Origin: Paraburkholderia aromaticivorans
Lineage (GTDB): Bacteria; Pseudomonadota; Gammaproteobacteria; Burkholderiales; Burkholderiaceae
Assembly (NCBI RefSeq): GCF_002278075.1
Contig: NZ_CP022990.1
Location: 1,426,001 to 1,490,000, forward strand
Reading direction: 5' to 3'
DNA length: 64,000 bases
The notes under the pieces were generated by a model, which saw only the letters and a program-made list of their open reading frames with translations, did not search any database and was not told the origin of the DNA. The translations under genes were made by a program, and so were the position numbers. Numbering within the stretch: position 1 is the stretch's first letter; each line of letters starts with the position of its first letter. Below, one piece after another: positions 52,526 through 60,713 of this stretch.

Positions 52526-53221
52526 TCACTGGCCCACATTTGGCTGATTTCGGAAGGCGGTGGGCTCGGGCGCCGGACGGGCGGCACGGCGCGCCACGCG
52601 CCAGTAGTCGATCACCACCCACGCGGCGAAGAGCGGCGCGCCGATCGACGCGACCACGACGAAGGGCATGACGACGCTCGTCAGCGTGACGATCGGCAGC
52701 AGATACAACACATCTTCAGTTTCGAACCCGCCGACGGACGCCTGCTTCGTGCCCGCCTTGCCGGCCATCTCTTCGATGCGCATGCGCAGGAAAAAGATCA
52801 GCGCGACCGCCACGCCGGCCACGGCGCCGAGCACGCCCGGCGCGACGATGAGAGCGCCGCCGCGCGCCGTGCTCACGCCGACGCCCATGCCGACGAACAA
52901 CATGACGGTCACGAGCGCGTCGCAGGCAAGGTCGTAAAAATGACCGATGCGGCTCGACTTTCCGCCGATGCGCGCGAGCTCGCCGTCCGTGTGATCGACG
53001 AAGTTCGACAGCACGATCAGAAGAGCGCCTGCATTGGCCCACGTGAACTCGCCATGAGCGAGGCACAGCGCGCCTGCCAGCCCGATCAGCAGGCGCAGCG
53101 TGGTCAGATGGTTAGGCGTGACCCACGTGTTCACGAGCGGAGTGACGAGCCGGCGAGCGAGCCGCGCGTCCCATGTTCTGGGCGGCGGAACGTTAATTGG
53201 AGTTGGGGGTCGCGAATTCAT
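52526..53221 (-). CDS. CDP-alcohol phosphatidyltransferase family protein
   Basis: A 231-residue membrane enzyme. The family motif D-x2-D-G-x2-A-R-x8-G-x3-D-x3-D is complete at about residues 88-114 (FVDHTDGELARIGG, then SRIGHFYDLACDAL). About five to six hydrophobic segments follow. It joins a CDP-activated alcohol to a second alcohol or lipid, giving a phosphodiester. It does not look like PgsA, PssA or Cls by its N-terminus (MNSRPPTPINVPPPRTW). It is the first gene of the operon that continues with the oxygenase, flippase-like protein and cytidylyltransferase. The ribosome binding site is weak. Confidence 0.86.
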   Translation of the reverse strand: MNSRPPTPINVPPPRTWDARLARRLVTPLVNTWVTPNHLTTLRLLIGLAGALCLAHGEFTWANAGALLIVLSNFVDHTDGELARIGGKSSRIGHFYDLACDALVTVMLFVGMGVGVSTARGGALIVAPGVLGAVAGVAVALIFFLRMRIEEMAGKAGTKQASVGGFETEDVLYLLPIVTLTSVVMPFVVVASIGAPLFAAWVVIDYWRVARRAARPAPEPTAFRNQPNVGQ

Positions 53222-53457
53222 AACCCGGAAATATATACGGGATCGAAAAAGATTGCTTTCTTCCTGTATGTTTCCAGACGCTTCGCCGGTTGCCGATAAG
53301 TGGCGGCGGCGAAGCAAGATTTGCCGAATCGCGATAAAGTGTAAGGCAGTTGCGCCTGCCACGCGGGAACATTTCGATGCGCACGGTCTTTCCGGGTCTC
53401 GACATCACGCCCGCCCGTTGCGAACACACTACATCGAATCGGGCCGCGTCCACGCTT

Positions 53458-53892
53458 ATGAAACGCTTTCTTTCGTCTGTACTCCTTGCTCTGGGCACGG
53501 CCGCCCTGCCGCTCACCTGCCACGCCACCGCGCTCGACGCGCCGCTCTCCTGCAACGAAAGCGGTCATCAGTTCATTGCCGATCTCACGCAGCAACAGCT
53601 GATCGATCCGAAGCCCACACGCGTGGAGAGCAACTCGATCAACGCCTTCTCGCCCATGTCCGGCGCGGATCTGACCGCATACGGCTTTCACGTGTTCGCG
53701 GTGGTCGGCTACGAAAAAGACGACCCGATGTTCCGGGTCGGCGACGGCGAACCGGTCGCCCGTTCGGCCTATGGCGTGGTGGTGGTCGGCAGCGAGGCCA
53801 AGGTGAAGAAGGCCGTTAGCGCCTCAGGCAGCACGGCGATCGTGCATCACGTAGCGCCGCTCATCACGGCGATTTTCTGCAAGCGGAGTTGA
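53458..53892 (+). CDS. Small exported hypothetical protein
   Basis: A 144-residue protein with a clear signal peptide (MKRFLSSVLLALGTAALP, cleavage after about CHA). The mature part has two cysteines (SCNESGHQFIADLT and the terminal IFCKRS) that could form a disulfide, and the central stretch HVFAVVGYEKDDPMFRVGDG. I do not recognise the family. The start at 53458 was chosen because it places the signal peptide first; an in-frame start at 53377 is possible. It is divergent from the head-group operon. Confidence 0.72.
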   Translation: MKRFLSSVLLALGTAALPLTCHATALDAPLSCNESGHQFIADLTQQQLIDPKPTRVESNSINAFSPMSGADLTAYGFHVFAVVGYEKDDPMFRVGDGEPVARSAYGVVVVGSEAKVKKAVSASGSTAIVHHVAPLITAIFCKRS

Positions 53893-54012
53893 GGCGGCCA
53901 TGCTTGAAGCAATGGCCGCGCGCAGATACGGGCCGGCGTTTCACCGTTCCCGGCTTCGGCCTGTCCGGCACGCCGTGCCGTACCTCGCAGGCCGACTCCA
54001 TCTTCGGCCCTT

Positions 54013-55965
54013 TTACAACTTGATCGCCGCCGGATCCGCCGTCAGATAGCCCACCGTCGCGCCGAAGCGGTCCTTATAGTTGGCCCGCACGAGCGGATCC
54101 AGCGTCGATTTGACTTTGTCGTGCAACGGACTTTCCCAGTCGCCGACGTGCTGGAAGTTGCTCATCACGTAAGTCCAGCCGTTGATTTCGTCGACGGCGT
54201 GCAGACCGGTCGACTCGGCGCCCGCCGGGCACGAAAGCACCCGCGCGAGCGTTTTCGTATCGACGTTGTACGCCCACAGGAAGTTGTTCACGTGCAGACC
54301 GCTGTCCTCGCCGATGAACAGCGTGCGCAGCTTCTCCGAGAACTTGAGGTTGTCCGGGTTCGCAATGCGCTCCGGGTTCGCCGTGTTGCCGAGCGCGTCC
54401 GGCGCGGACAGGTCCTCGCCGACGAGCGCCGCGGGCGCGGCCATGTCCACCGGCACCCATTCGCTGTTGATCGCGCCGCCGCTGCGATCGCGCTGGCCGC
54501 CTTTCATGTTCAGCGCGTAGACCGCGCCGGCGTTGATCGTCTTGTCCACGGCGACGTCGGTGGAAGCCGCATTGCCACGCACCATCGACTTCTCGATACG
54601 CGACATCGCCGAATACAGCACCTTGTCCTTGATGTTGACCGTCGTGCCCTCGAGCTTCGTGAACCCCATGCTGCCGCCAGCCAGCGCCGCATAGCGGTGC
54701 GTCTCGAGAAAGGTCGCCGCTTGCGTCATGCCGGGCTTGATGCGCACCCAGTTGAACGTGCCGTTGTAGTTGATCTTCGTGTAGGTCGGATCGAGCGGAT
54801 CCTTGGTTGCGACGTCCATGATGTCGTTCGCGCGCAGGCGGTTGGCGAGCGCCTCGATTTCGTCGCTGGTCGCGTGGCCCAGGTTGATCCACGAAAGCGT
54901 TGCCGCGCCCGCGCCGCTCGCGGACACCTGCGTCCACTTCGCGACGTACAGCGTGCCCGCCGACAGATCGGCTTCGCGATCCGCGATGAACATGAACAGG
55001 CCGCCGTTGGTCGCGTCGTCGCCCATCAGAACGGTGCGCTTGTCCGGCATCACCTGAATCAGTTCGTGCGAGATACGGCCGAGGCAGTAGTGTTTCTTAA
55101 TCGTGCCGGTGCCGTCCGGATTGACCGTCACCTCCGGCAGATGGCCGTAGTGATACGGGTTCGCGGTCGTTTCGTCGCCGTACAGGTTGCGGCTAAAGCC
55201 TTTGAACTGGCTATTGCTGGCGATCGTGGTGGCGTCCGGCTCGTATTCTTCGCTCGACAGATGCGTGTTCCATGGCGACAGGCTCGCGCCGCACGTGATC
55301 CACAAACCATGCGCCTTCGACGTATCGACATTGGAGTAGCCCGCCAGCGTGAGCTTGCCGGTGGCCGGGTCCTGGTCGAGCGTCAGCACGGCGATCGGCG
55401 ACGGCAATTGACCGTACATCGACGCGAGACTCTGATCGCGCGTCGTGTATTCGAATTGCACGACCGCGAATACCGCGTTGCCCTTGAGCCCTTTCACCGT
55501 CGGATTGTCGAGGCGGATCAGCGAGCTGCCGTCCGGGCAATCCGAGTAGAACTGCCGTTCCTTGCCCGCAACCGACTTGTCGACGATCGGCTGATTGTTG
55601 ATGTCGAAGTAGCCGCCCGCGAGGATCGTCCCGCCCTTGGTGTTCGGCACGCTGTCGCCGGTCACGAAGAATGGCTGGTACGCCAGCTTGAACGTGCGAC
55701 TGCTGCCGTCGCTCAGTTGCACCGTCAACGTCGAGGCCACCGTGGTCTTCGCCATGGCGGCCGGATCGGCCAGCGTCGGCGCGGCCATGCCGGCGAACGC
55801 CGCGGAGACGAAGTTGGCGACCGGTTTGACCGGCGTCGCCAGGTCGTCGCTGCCCCCGCAAGCGCTCAGCATTGAAGCCGTGGCAAGTCCGCCGAGCGGC
55901 AGCATCGGGACGCCCGCGAACAGTTTCAGGGCCTTGCGGCGGGAAAGGTCGAACGGCTCAGCCAT
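54013..55965 (-). CDS. PhoX-type alkaline phosphatase (DUF839 family)
   Basis: A 650-residue exported protein of the PhoX/DUF839 family. The N-terminus has a Tat motif (SRRKALKLF) and then a lipobox-like LSACGG, so it may be a Tat-exported lipoprotein. Family-type stretches are CGASLSPWNTHLSSEEYEPD, HYCLGRISHELIQVMPDKRT, VLMGDDATNGGLFMFIAD and LRTLFIGEDSGLHVNNFLWA. PhoX is a calcium- and iron-dependent phosphomonoesterase that releases phosphate from organic esters. A Pho box about 118 bases upstream supports a phosphate-scavenging role. Confidence 0.87.
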   Translation of the reverse strand: MAEPFDLSRRKALKLFAGVPMLPLGGLATASMLSACGGSDDLATPVKPVANFVSAAFAGMAAPTLADPAAMAKTTVASTLTVQLSDGSSRTFKLAYQPFFVTGDSVPNTKGGTILAGGYFDINNQPIVDKSVAGKERQFYSDCPDGSSLIRLDNPTVKGLKGNAVFAVVQFEYTTRDQSLASMYGQLPSPIAVLTLDQDPATGKLTLAGYSNVDTSKAHGLWITCGASLSPWNTHLSSEEYEPDATTIASNSQFKGFSRNLYGDETTANPYHYGHLPEVTVNPDGTGTIKKHYCLGRISHELIQVMPDKRTVLMGDDATNGGLFMFIADREADLSAGTLYVAKWTQVSASGAGAATLSWINLGHATSDEIEALANRLRANDIMDVATKDPLDPTYTKINYNGTFNWVRIKPGMTQAATFLETHRYAALAGGSMGFTKLEGTTVNIKDKVLYSAMSRIEKSMVRGNAASTDVAVDKTINAGAVYALNMKGGQRDRSGGAINSEWVPVDMAAPAALVGEDLSAPDALGNTANPERIANPDNLKFSEKLRTLFIGEDSGLHVNNFLWAYNVDTKTLARVLSCPAGAESTGLHAVDEINGWTYVMSNFQHVGDWESPLHDKVKSTLDPLVRANYKDRFGATVGYLTADPAAIKL

Positions 55966-56066
55966 GTTGTCGTGATCCAGTGTTTGGGTAGCGTGGGTGA
56001 ACGCACAGCCGGCACGCGCTCAGACCCAAACCACATGGCTCACGCTCGCGCCGCTATGACGCGAGG

Positions 56067-56100
56067 ATTCTATGAAGTGAATGTGAAAGTATATTGACAG
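56067..56100 (-). promoter_or_regulatory. Pho box and -10 element upstream of phoX
   Basis: Read on the minus strand, 56100 to 56083 is CTGTCAATATACTTTCAC, matching 14 of 18 positions of the enteric PhoB box CTGTCATAWAWCTGTCAY. After a further 10 bases comes TAGAAT (56072-56067), a fair -10 element at the spacing seen in PhoB-activated promoters. The site implies induction by phosphate starvation through PhoBR. Confidence 0.75.
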
Positions 56101-56174
56101 GCTTTGGTAATTATTTAGTCGGCCTTCATTCAGCCACCCGGCTAGCCCAACCCTGTCGCAAGCGGCAGCGGCTT

Positions 56175-56711
56175 CTAACCCGGCCGGCGAAACTCGTTCT
56201 CGACCCACGCCGCGGCGCTCGCCTTGCTGAGCTTGAAATTGGGCGCCACCTGCACTTGCGCGAGCTGTTCGCCGAACGTGTCGAGCGCGGTCAGGAGGGC
56301 GTACGGCTCGTCTTCATCGGGAACGATGTCGAGCGTGATGTCGAGTTCGTCGTTGCCATCCGCGCTCGCCACCCGCACTTCCTTATGCAGTTGCGCGCGC
56401 AGTTGCTGCTCATGGCGGCGCAGCACTTCGGACGCCGTCTTCACCAGCGTGTTGAACGCGGACGTGTCCAGCGGCTTCGGATCTTTCTTGTTGCGGCCCA
56501 TCGTCCACGGTCCGACGAGCGCGGGTTCCGCTTCGCCGTCCTTGATCATTTCGACGGCCCAGCCTTCGTCGTCTTCATTCTTGATGACGCGCGCGGTCCA
56601 GCCGTCGTCGCGCCACAGGCGTGCTTCGTGCACGGTTTCGCCCGGTTCGGACGCGCCTTCCGTCGTGAAATCTTCAGCGGGGTCGGACGATGGAAGGGGT
56701 GTATCGGTCAT
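56175..56711 (-). CDS. Conserved-looking hypothetical protein
   Basis: A 178-residue acidic cytoplasmic protein with no signal peptide. After a Ser/Glu-rich leader come ETVHEARLWRDDGWTARVIK, AEPALVGPWTMGRNKKDPKP, a helix (TLVKTASEVLRRHEQQLRAQ) and LDITLDIVPDEDEPYALLTA. I do not recognise the family. The start at 56711 (MTDTPLPSS) is tentative; a GTG at 56756 is in frame, and neither has a strong ribosome binding site. It stands alone upstream of phoX on the same strand. Confidence 0.7.
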   Translation of the reverse strand: MTDTPLPSSDPAEDFTTEGASEPGETVHEARLWRDDGWTARVIKNEDDEGWAVEMIKDGEAEPALVGPWTMGRNKKDPKPLDTSAFNTLVKTASEVLRRHEQQLRAQLHKEVRVASADGNDELDITLDIVPDEDEPYALLTALDTFGEQLAQVQVAPNFKLSKASAAAWVENEFRRPG

Positions 56712-57338
56712 TGCAGGTTCACTCACGTTCGCGGGGGCGGAAACATTCTCGAGCACGCAATTCTACCCGCCCCGCGCGCGGCGAACCCGGCCCTCTAACG
56801 AACGGACAAGCCGGGGCGGCGTAATCGCCAATCGAAATCGTCGCCGCCGCGATTCGCGCGAGCTTATAAGCCGAATATAAAAGGCATAAAAAAACGCGGC
56901 CCGTGAGCCGCGTATAAAAAGATGAAAAAGACACCCTTGGTCAAGGGGTGAGCCGAATTGTATAGCCGTAATTCATCGGGATAGGTCACGTGAATTGGAA
57001 GAGTACATTGCAGAAAACAGAATGAATCGCGGCGTATCTCGAATTAGCCCCAACCCTTACTGAGCATGGGCTGCGGCGTGACGTCGCAGTTTGACAACGG
57101 CGCGGGGATTGACACGGCCAGAATGGGCTTTTCGCCGAACGGATTTTTTCTTTATTTATCCGCACTTATCCAATTAACAGTCCGCTATTACGAATTTTAA
57201 AAATAATTGTTGTGCCATTTGCAATTCAAGATAGGAATAACGGGACTACACTTCGCCCCGGATCGTCAGGCAGCCGGCGTAATCGGCGGTAAGCACTGGG
57301 ATGCGATTCTCTACGCACTGTTTCGGAGCTATCTCAAC
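56712..57338. other. 627-base gap upstream of the porin gene
   Basis: No credible gene. It holds a terminator-like hairpin at 56887-56920, AT-rich DNA at 57140-57240 and probably the porin promoter. TTGACA-like elements occur at about 57091 and 57109. The length and AT content suggest a regulated promoter or an untranslated leader. Confidence 0.5.
56887..56920. terminator. Terminator-like hairpin without an upstream gene
   Basis: A perfect 7-bp stem ACGCGGC/GCCGCGT with a 6-base loop, flanked by seven A on the left and TATAAAAA on the right. The T-tract is good on the minus strand. No annotated gene ends here in either direction, so it may close a small RNA or a short transcript from the gap. 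Confidence 0.6.
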
Positions 57339-58490
57339 ATGAAAAAAACCCTCATCGCAGCAGGCCTCCTGGGCGCGGTTGCCATCACCGCCCACGCGCA
57401 GAGCAGCGTGACGTTGTACGGCACGCTGGACGCCGGCATCGTGTACTCGAACAACCAGGGCGGCCACAGCAACTGGCAACAAGGCAGCGGCGTGGCGTCG
57501 GACACGTACTTCGGTCTGCGCGGCAACGAAGATCTGGGCGGCGGTCTGCATGCCATCTTCACGTTGGAAAGCGGCTTCAACCTGAACAACGGCAAGTACT
57601 CGGAAAACAGCACGATGTTCAATCGTCAGGCTTTCGTCGGTCTGCAAAGCGATAAGTACGGCGCGCTCACGCTGGGCCGTCAATACGACTCCGTGGTCGA
57701 CTACCTGGCACCGCTGTCCGCAGCAGGCGCGGGCTACGGCAACAACCTGGCGGCTCACCCGCTCGACAACGACAATCTCGACAACTCGTTCTCGATCAAG
57801 AACGCCGTGAAGTACACCAGCGCGAATTACGCGGGCCTCAAGTTCGGCGGCCTGTACGGCTTCAGCAACTCGGCAGGCGACTTCTCGAACAATCGCGCAT
57901 GGAGCGTCGGTGCTTCGTACGACAACGGTCCGTTGAGCTTTGCCGCGGCTTACCTGCAACTGAACAAGTCGGGCAGCTCGAATCTGAGCGGCGCCGTGTC
58001 GCAGGGCGACGGAACCGCAGCGGTCGCAGCCGATCTGCAACGCACGTACGGCGCGGGCATCAACTATACGTACGGCCCGGCGACTGTCGGCTTCGTCTAT
58101 ACGCACACGCAACTGGACGGCATCAGCGGCGTGGACGTCGGCGGCACGACCCTGCCTGGCGTCGCGGGCACCAACCTGCACATGGACAACTACGAAGTGA
58201 ACGGCCGCTATGCGCTGACGCCGGCACTGAGCCTCGCGGCCTCGTACACGTTCACCGACGGCAAGATGTCCGGCTCGAACGGCTCGGGTGATCCGAAGTG
58301 GCACACGGTGTCGCTGCAAGGCGACTACGCGCTGAGCAAGCGTACCGACGTGTACGTGGAAGGCGTGTACCAGCATGCATCGGGCGAGCTCGGCAACTTC
58401 GGCTCGAACGTCGCGGCGATCAACACGCTGGCGCCGTCGTCGACCGGCAATCAGGTGGCGGCGGCAGTCGGCCTGCGTCACCGTTTCTAA
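57339..58490 (+). CDS. Gram-negative porin, Burkholderia type
   Basis: A 383-residue outer-membrane trimeric porin. A signal peptide (MKKTLIAAGLLGAVAITAHA) is followed by QSSVTLYGTLDAGIVYSNNQ, the standard start of this family, then FGLRGNEDLGGGLHAIFTLE and FVGLQSDKYGALTLGRQYD, and the C-terminal phenylalanine (VGLRHRF) needed for assembly. It should form a 16-stranded barrel for small hydrophilic solutes. GGAG precedes the ATG at 57339 by about 10 bases. The gene is monocistronic, with a terminator just after it. Confidence 0.93.
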   Translation: MKKTLIAAGLLGAVAITAHAQSSVTLYGTLDAGIVYSNNQGGHSNWQQGSGVASDTYFGLRGNEDLGGGLHAIFTLESGFNLNNGKYSENSTMFNRQAFVGLQSDKYGALTLGRQYDSVVDYLAPLSAAGAGYGNNLAAHPLDNDNLDNSFSIKNAVKYTSANYAGLKFGGLYGFSNSAGDFSNNRAWSVGASYDNGPLSFAAAYLQLNKSGSSNLSGAVSQGDGTAAVAADLQRTYGAGINYTYGPATVGFVYTHTQLDGISGVDVGGTTLPGVAGTNLHMDNYEVNGRYALTPALSLAASYTFTDGKMSGSNGSGDPKWHTVSLQGDYALSKRTDVYVEGVYQHASGELGNFGSNVAAINTLAPSSTGNQVAAAVGLRHRF

Positions 58491-58540
58491 GTCTCTCAGG
58501 TAGTACGTGCACAGCGAATGTATCGATTCGCTGCGCAGAG

Positions 58541-58577
58541 AACCCGCACGCGACACGATCGCGTCGCGGGTTTTTTC
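58541..58577 (+). terminator. Intrinsic terminator after the porin gene
   Basis: A GC-rich stem (CCCGC..GCGAC with GTCGCGGG, one 2-base bulge) followed by six T. It starts 51 bases after the porin stop codon. Confidence 0.8.
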
Positions 58578-58797
58578 ATGGCCTTACGTTTGGACACAAT
58601 GCCGGCCGCCCCGAGTAGTGACGGCGCGCGCATCGCGTGGGTATACTGGGCCCGGCTGCCTTCCTTGCCGTCATGCCAGCCTTTCGCGGCGGCTGAACGG
58701 CGGCCTCGTCGCGAAGCATGACGTCGCGCTGAATCGCGTTGCGCTTCGCCCGCGCCCCAAGTTCCCGCATACGACCGGGGACGCCGACGACCGGACC

Positions 58798-59163
58798 ATG
58801 AAAAGACCTCTCCTGCTTGCCCCCGTTGCTGTCGCGCTTGCTGCCGCGCTTACCGCTCTTGCCGGCTGTGGCTCTTCCAGCGGCCCCGCCCGCGACGCGT
58901 CGCTGCCGATGATCTACGTGTCTTCGCAACGCGCGCCTGCCGATATCGCCGATTGCCTCGAAAGCCGTCTGTCACGCGTGCGTACGTCGCGCGTGAGCGG
59001 CGCGATGCAGATCGCCGTCGGCTCGGATTCGAACAACTCGTACTTCGTCACGCTGACGCCGTCGAACGCGGGCTCGGTCATCAAGGTGATGCATCCCGCG
59101 AACGCACCGGACGATCCGCCGGAACCGGAAATGCGCTTCGACATTGCACGCTGCGCGACCTGA
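58798..59163 (+). CDS. Small putative lipoprotein
   Basis: A 121-residue protein with a lipoprotein signal (MKRPLLLAPVAVALAAALTA followed by the lipobox LAGC). The mature part reads MIYVSSQRAPADIADCLESR, then VGSDSNNSYFVTLTPSNAGS, ending in a Pro-rich stretch and DIARCAT, with two further cysteines. The family is not recognised. It is followed by a good terminator and has no operon partner. Confidence 0.78.
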   Translation: MKRPLLLAPVAVALAAALTALAGCGSSSGPARDASLPMIYVSSQRAPADIADCLESRLSRVRTSRVSGAMQIAVGSDSNNSYFVTLTPSNAGSVIKVMHPANAPDDPPEPEMRFDIARCAT

Positions 59164-59195
59164 GCTGCAGTCCCGCGCGCGCGTTTCGAACGCCA

Positions 59196-59239
59196 AGCCG
59201 ATACGCGATTTTTTAACTCGCGTGTCGGCTATTTTTTTA
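59196..59239 (+). terminator. Intrinsic terminator after the lipoprotein gene
   Basis: A 13-bp stem with one G-T pair (AGCCGATACGCGA with TCGCGTGTCGGCT), a 9-base T-rich loop, and then ATTTTTTTA. It lies 33 bases after the stop codon. Confidence 0.88.
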
Positions 59240-59301
59240 TCCACGCATCTGCGAACATAACCGCCCTTTGTCTTTCATGCGGCGCTGCGTCGCGAGTTTC
59301 G

Positions 59302-59817
59302 ATGGCATCCAGCAAAGCACATCACGCTACCGGCTTCGCAGCCGGCGTCATCGCGGCGGCGATCGTCGCGCGCATCGGCGGCGGCGGCTCGTTCCATCTC
59401 GGCGTGCTATTGAGTTTCATCACCGGCGTGGCCGGCAGCACGGCGCCGGATTGGCTCGAAGTGGCGTGGTGGTCGCGTGCGCGGCGCTTGTGGATCACGC
59501 ATCGCACGCTCACGCATTGGGGCGTGGCATGGCTGGCGTTGCTCGCCGTGTCTTATCACTGGCTCGGGCATTCGGTCTACGCCGCGCCGGCGTTCGGGTT
59601 CGCCTGTGGCGGCCTGATGCATCTGTTCGCCGACTGGCCGAATCCGCTAGGCGTGCCCTGGGTCGCCGGCAGGCATTCATTGAATCTCTGGAATAGCGGG
59701 CACTGCGATCTAATCGTGGTGGCGGCTTCGTGGGCGGCGGCATGGTTCGTCGGGCAGCACGTCTGGCTGCACGGCGTGCATGGCATTTCCCTGCTGCAGC
59801 ATTTGAGAATCGGTTAA
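59302..59817 (+). CDS. YdjM-like membrane-bound metal-dependent hydrolase
   Basis: A 171-residue membrane protein of the YdjM/DUF457 family. It has several hydrophobic helices and conserved His/Asp clusters: MASSKAHHATG at the start, TAPDWLE, HRTLTHWGVAW and GLMHLFADWPN. These residues are thought to bind metal in the family; the substrate is unknown. The upstream ribosome binding site is weak. It converges with the AraC gene, with 3 bases between the stops. Confidence 0.82.
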   Translation: MASSKAHHATGFAAGVIAAAIVARIGGGGSFHLGVLLSFITGVAGSTAPDWLEVAWWSRARRLWITHRTLTHWGVAWLALLAVSYHWLGHSVYAAPAFGFACGGLMHLFADWPNPLGVPWVAGRHSLNLWNSGHCDLIVVAASWAAAWFVGQHVWLHGVHGISLLQHLRIG

Positions 59818-59820
59818 CCC

Positions 59821-60642
59821 TCACCGACGCGCTGCCGCATAGGTTGCCGGCGTCACGCCGAACAGGCGCACGAATGCGCGCGTCATATGACTCTGATCGG
59901 CGAAGCCCGCCGCGGCGGCCGCCTCGGCCAGCGCGGCGCCGTGCGCGATGCAGTGCCTCGCGAGCGCCACGCGACGCTGCATTCGATACGCGTGCGGCGG
60001 CAGGCCTGTCTCACGCGCGAAGCCTCGCAACAACTGGAACCGGCTCATGCCCGCATCGGCGGCGAGATCGGCCAACGTAAGCGCAGACGAAGGATCCTCG
60101 TCGATGCGCGCTTTCGCTCGCGCGATCGGGCCCAACGCGTCGGTCGACCATGAACGTGTCGGCGGCGTTGCATGAACGTGGACCAGATGCCCGAGCAGGT
60201 CGAGCAATGCTTCCTCGCGCACCAGATCGTCCGGCACGCACGGTGCTTCCACCGCGACGGCGAACAGCCGCTCGAACAAACGCTTCAACAGAGGATCGTG
60301 CGCCACCGGCCGCGTGAGTTCGATTTCACGCGGCGCCGCGCCCGTCAGTTCGCTCGCGGCGGCGATGAGCGCGGACGGTTCGAAATACAACATGCGCCAC
60401 GCGCGCCCACGCTCGTCGAGCGGACTGCCGTCGTGGACTTCGCCGGGGTTGACCATGATCGCGTCGTTGGCCCGCGCTTCGACGCGTCCGCGTCCGCTCG
60501 CCGACCGATGCCCGCCGCTGATAATCACGCCGACGCCGAAGCGGTCGTGCGAATGACGCGGAAACGCGTGCGCCGTTTCGGCCACCGTCGCTTCAACGCC
60601 GGCAAGCGCGCAGCGAGGCATGTGAACGCGGCCGCGCGCCAT
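59821..60642 (-). CDS. AraC family transcriptional regulator
   Basis: A 273-residue regulator. Residues 15-100 form an AraC-type cupin (HAFPRHSHDRFGVGVIISGG, then MVNPGEVHDGSP). Residues 175-270 hold the two HTH motifs (LTLADLAADAGMSRFQLLRG and AEAAAAAGFADQSHMTRAFV, then RLFGVTPATY). The target is unknown; no catabolic or exporter gene is divergent from it. Confidence 0.9.
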   Translation of the reverse strand: MARGRVHMPRCALAGVEATVAETAHAFPRHSHDRFGVGVIISGGHRSASGRGRVEARANDAIMVNPGEVHDGSPLDERGRAWRMLYFEPSALIAAASELTGAAPREIELTRPVAHDPLLKRLFERLFAVAVEAPCVPDDLVREEALLDLLGHLVHVHATPPTRSWSTDALGPIARAKARIDEDPSSALTLADLAADAGMSRFQLLRGFARETGLPPHAYRMQRRVALARHCIAHGAALAEAAAAAGFADQSHMTRAFVRLFGVTPATYAAARR

Positions 60643-60713
60643 GGTCGTCGTTCAGCGGCTAACGAAAAGTTCGCGCAAGACGGCACGCGTAGGCTCGCAA
60701 GCCGGCACGCGCA

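Noticed and set aside
54121..55875. 584-codon plus-strand frame opposite phoX
   Set aside because: It has no domain and is Arg/Val-rich; phoX on the other strand has family motifs and an upstream Pho box.
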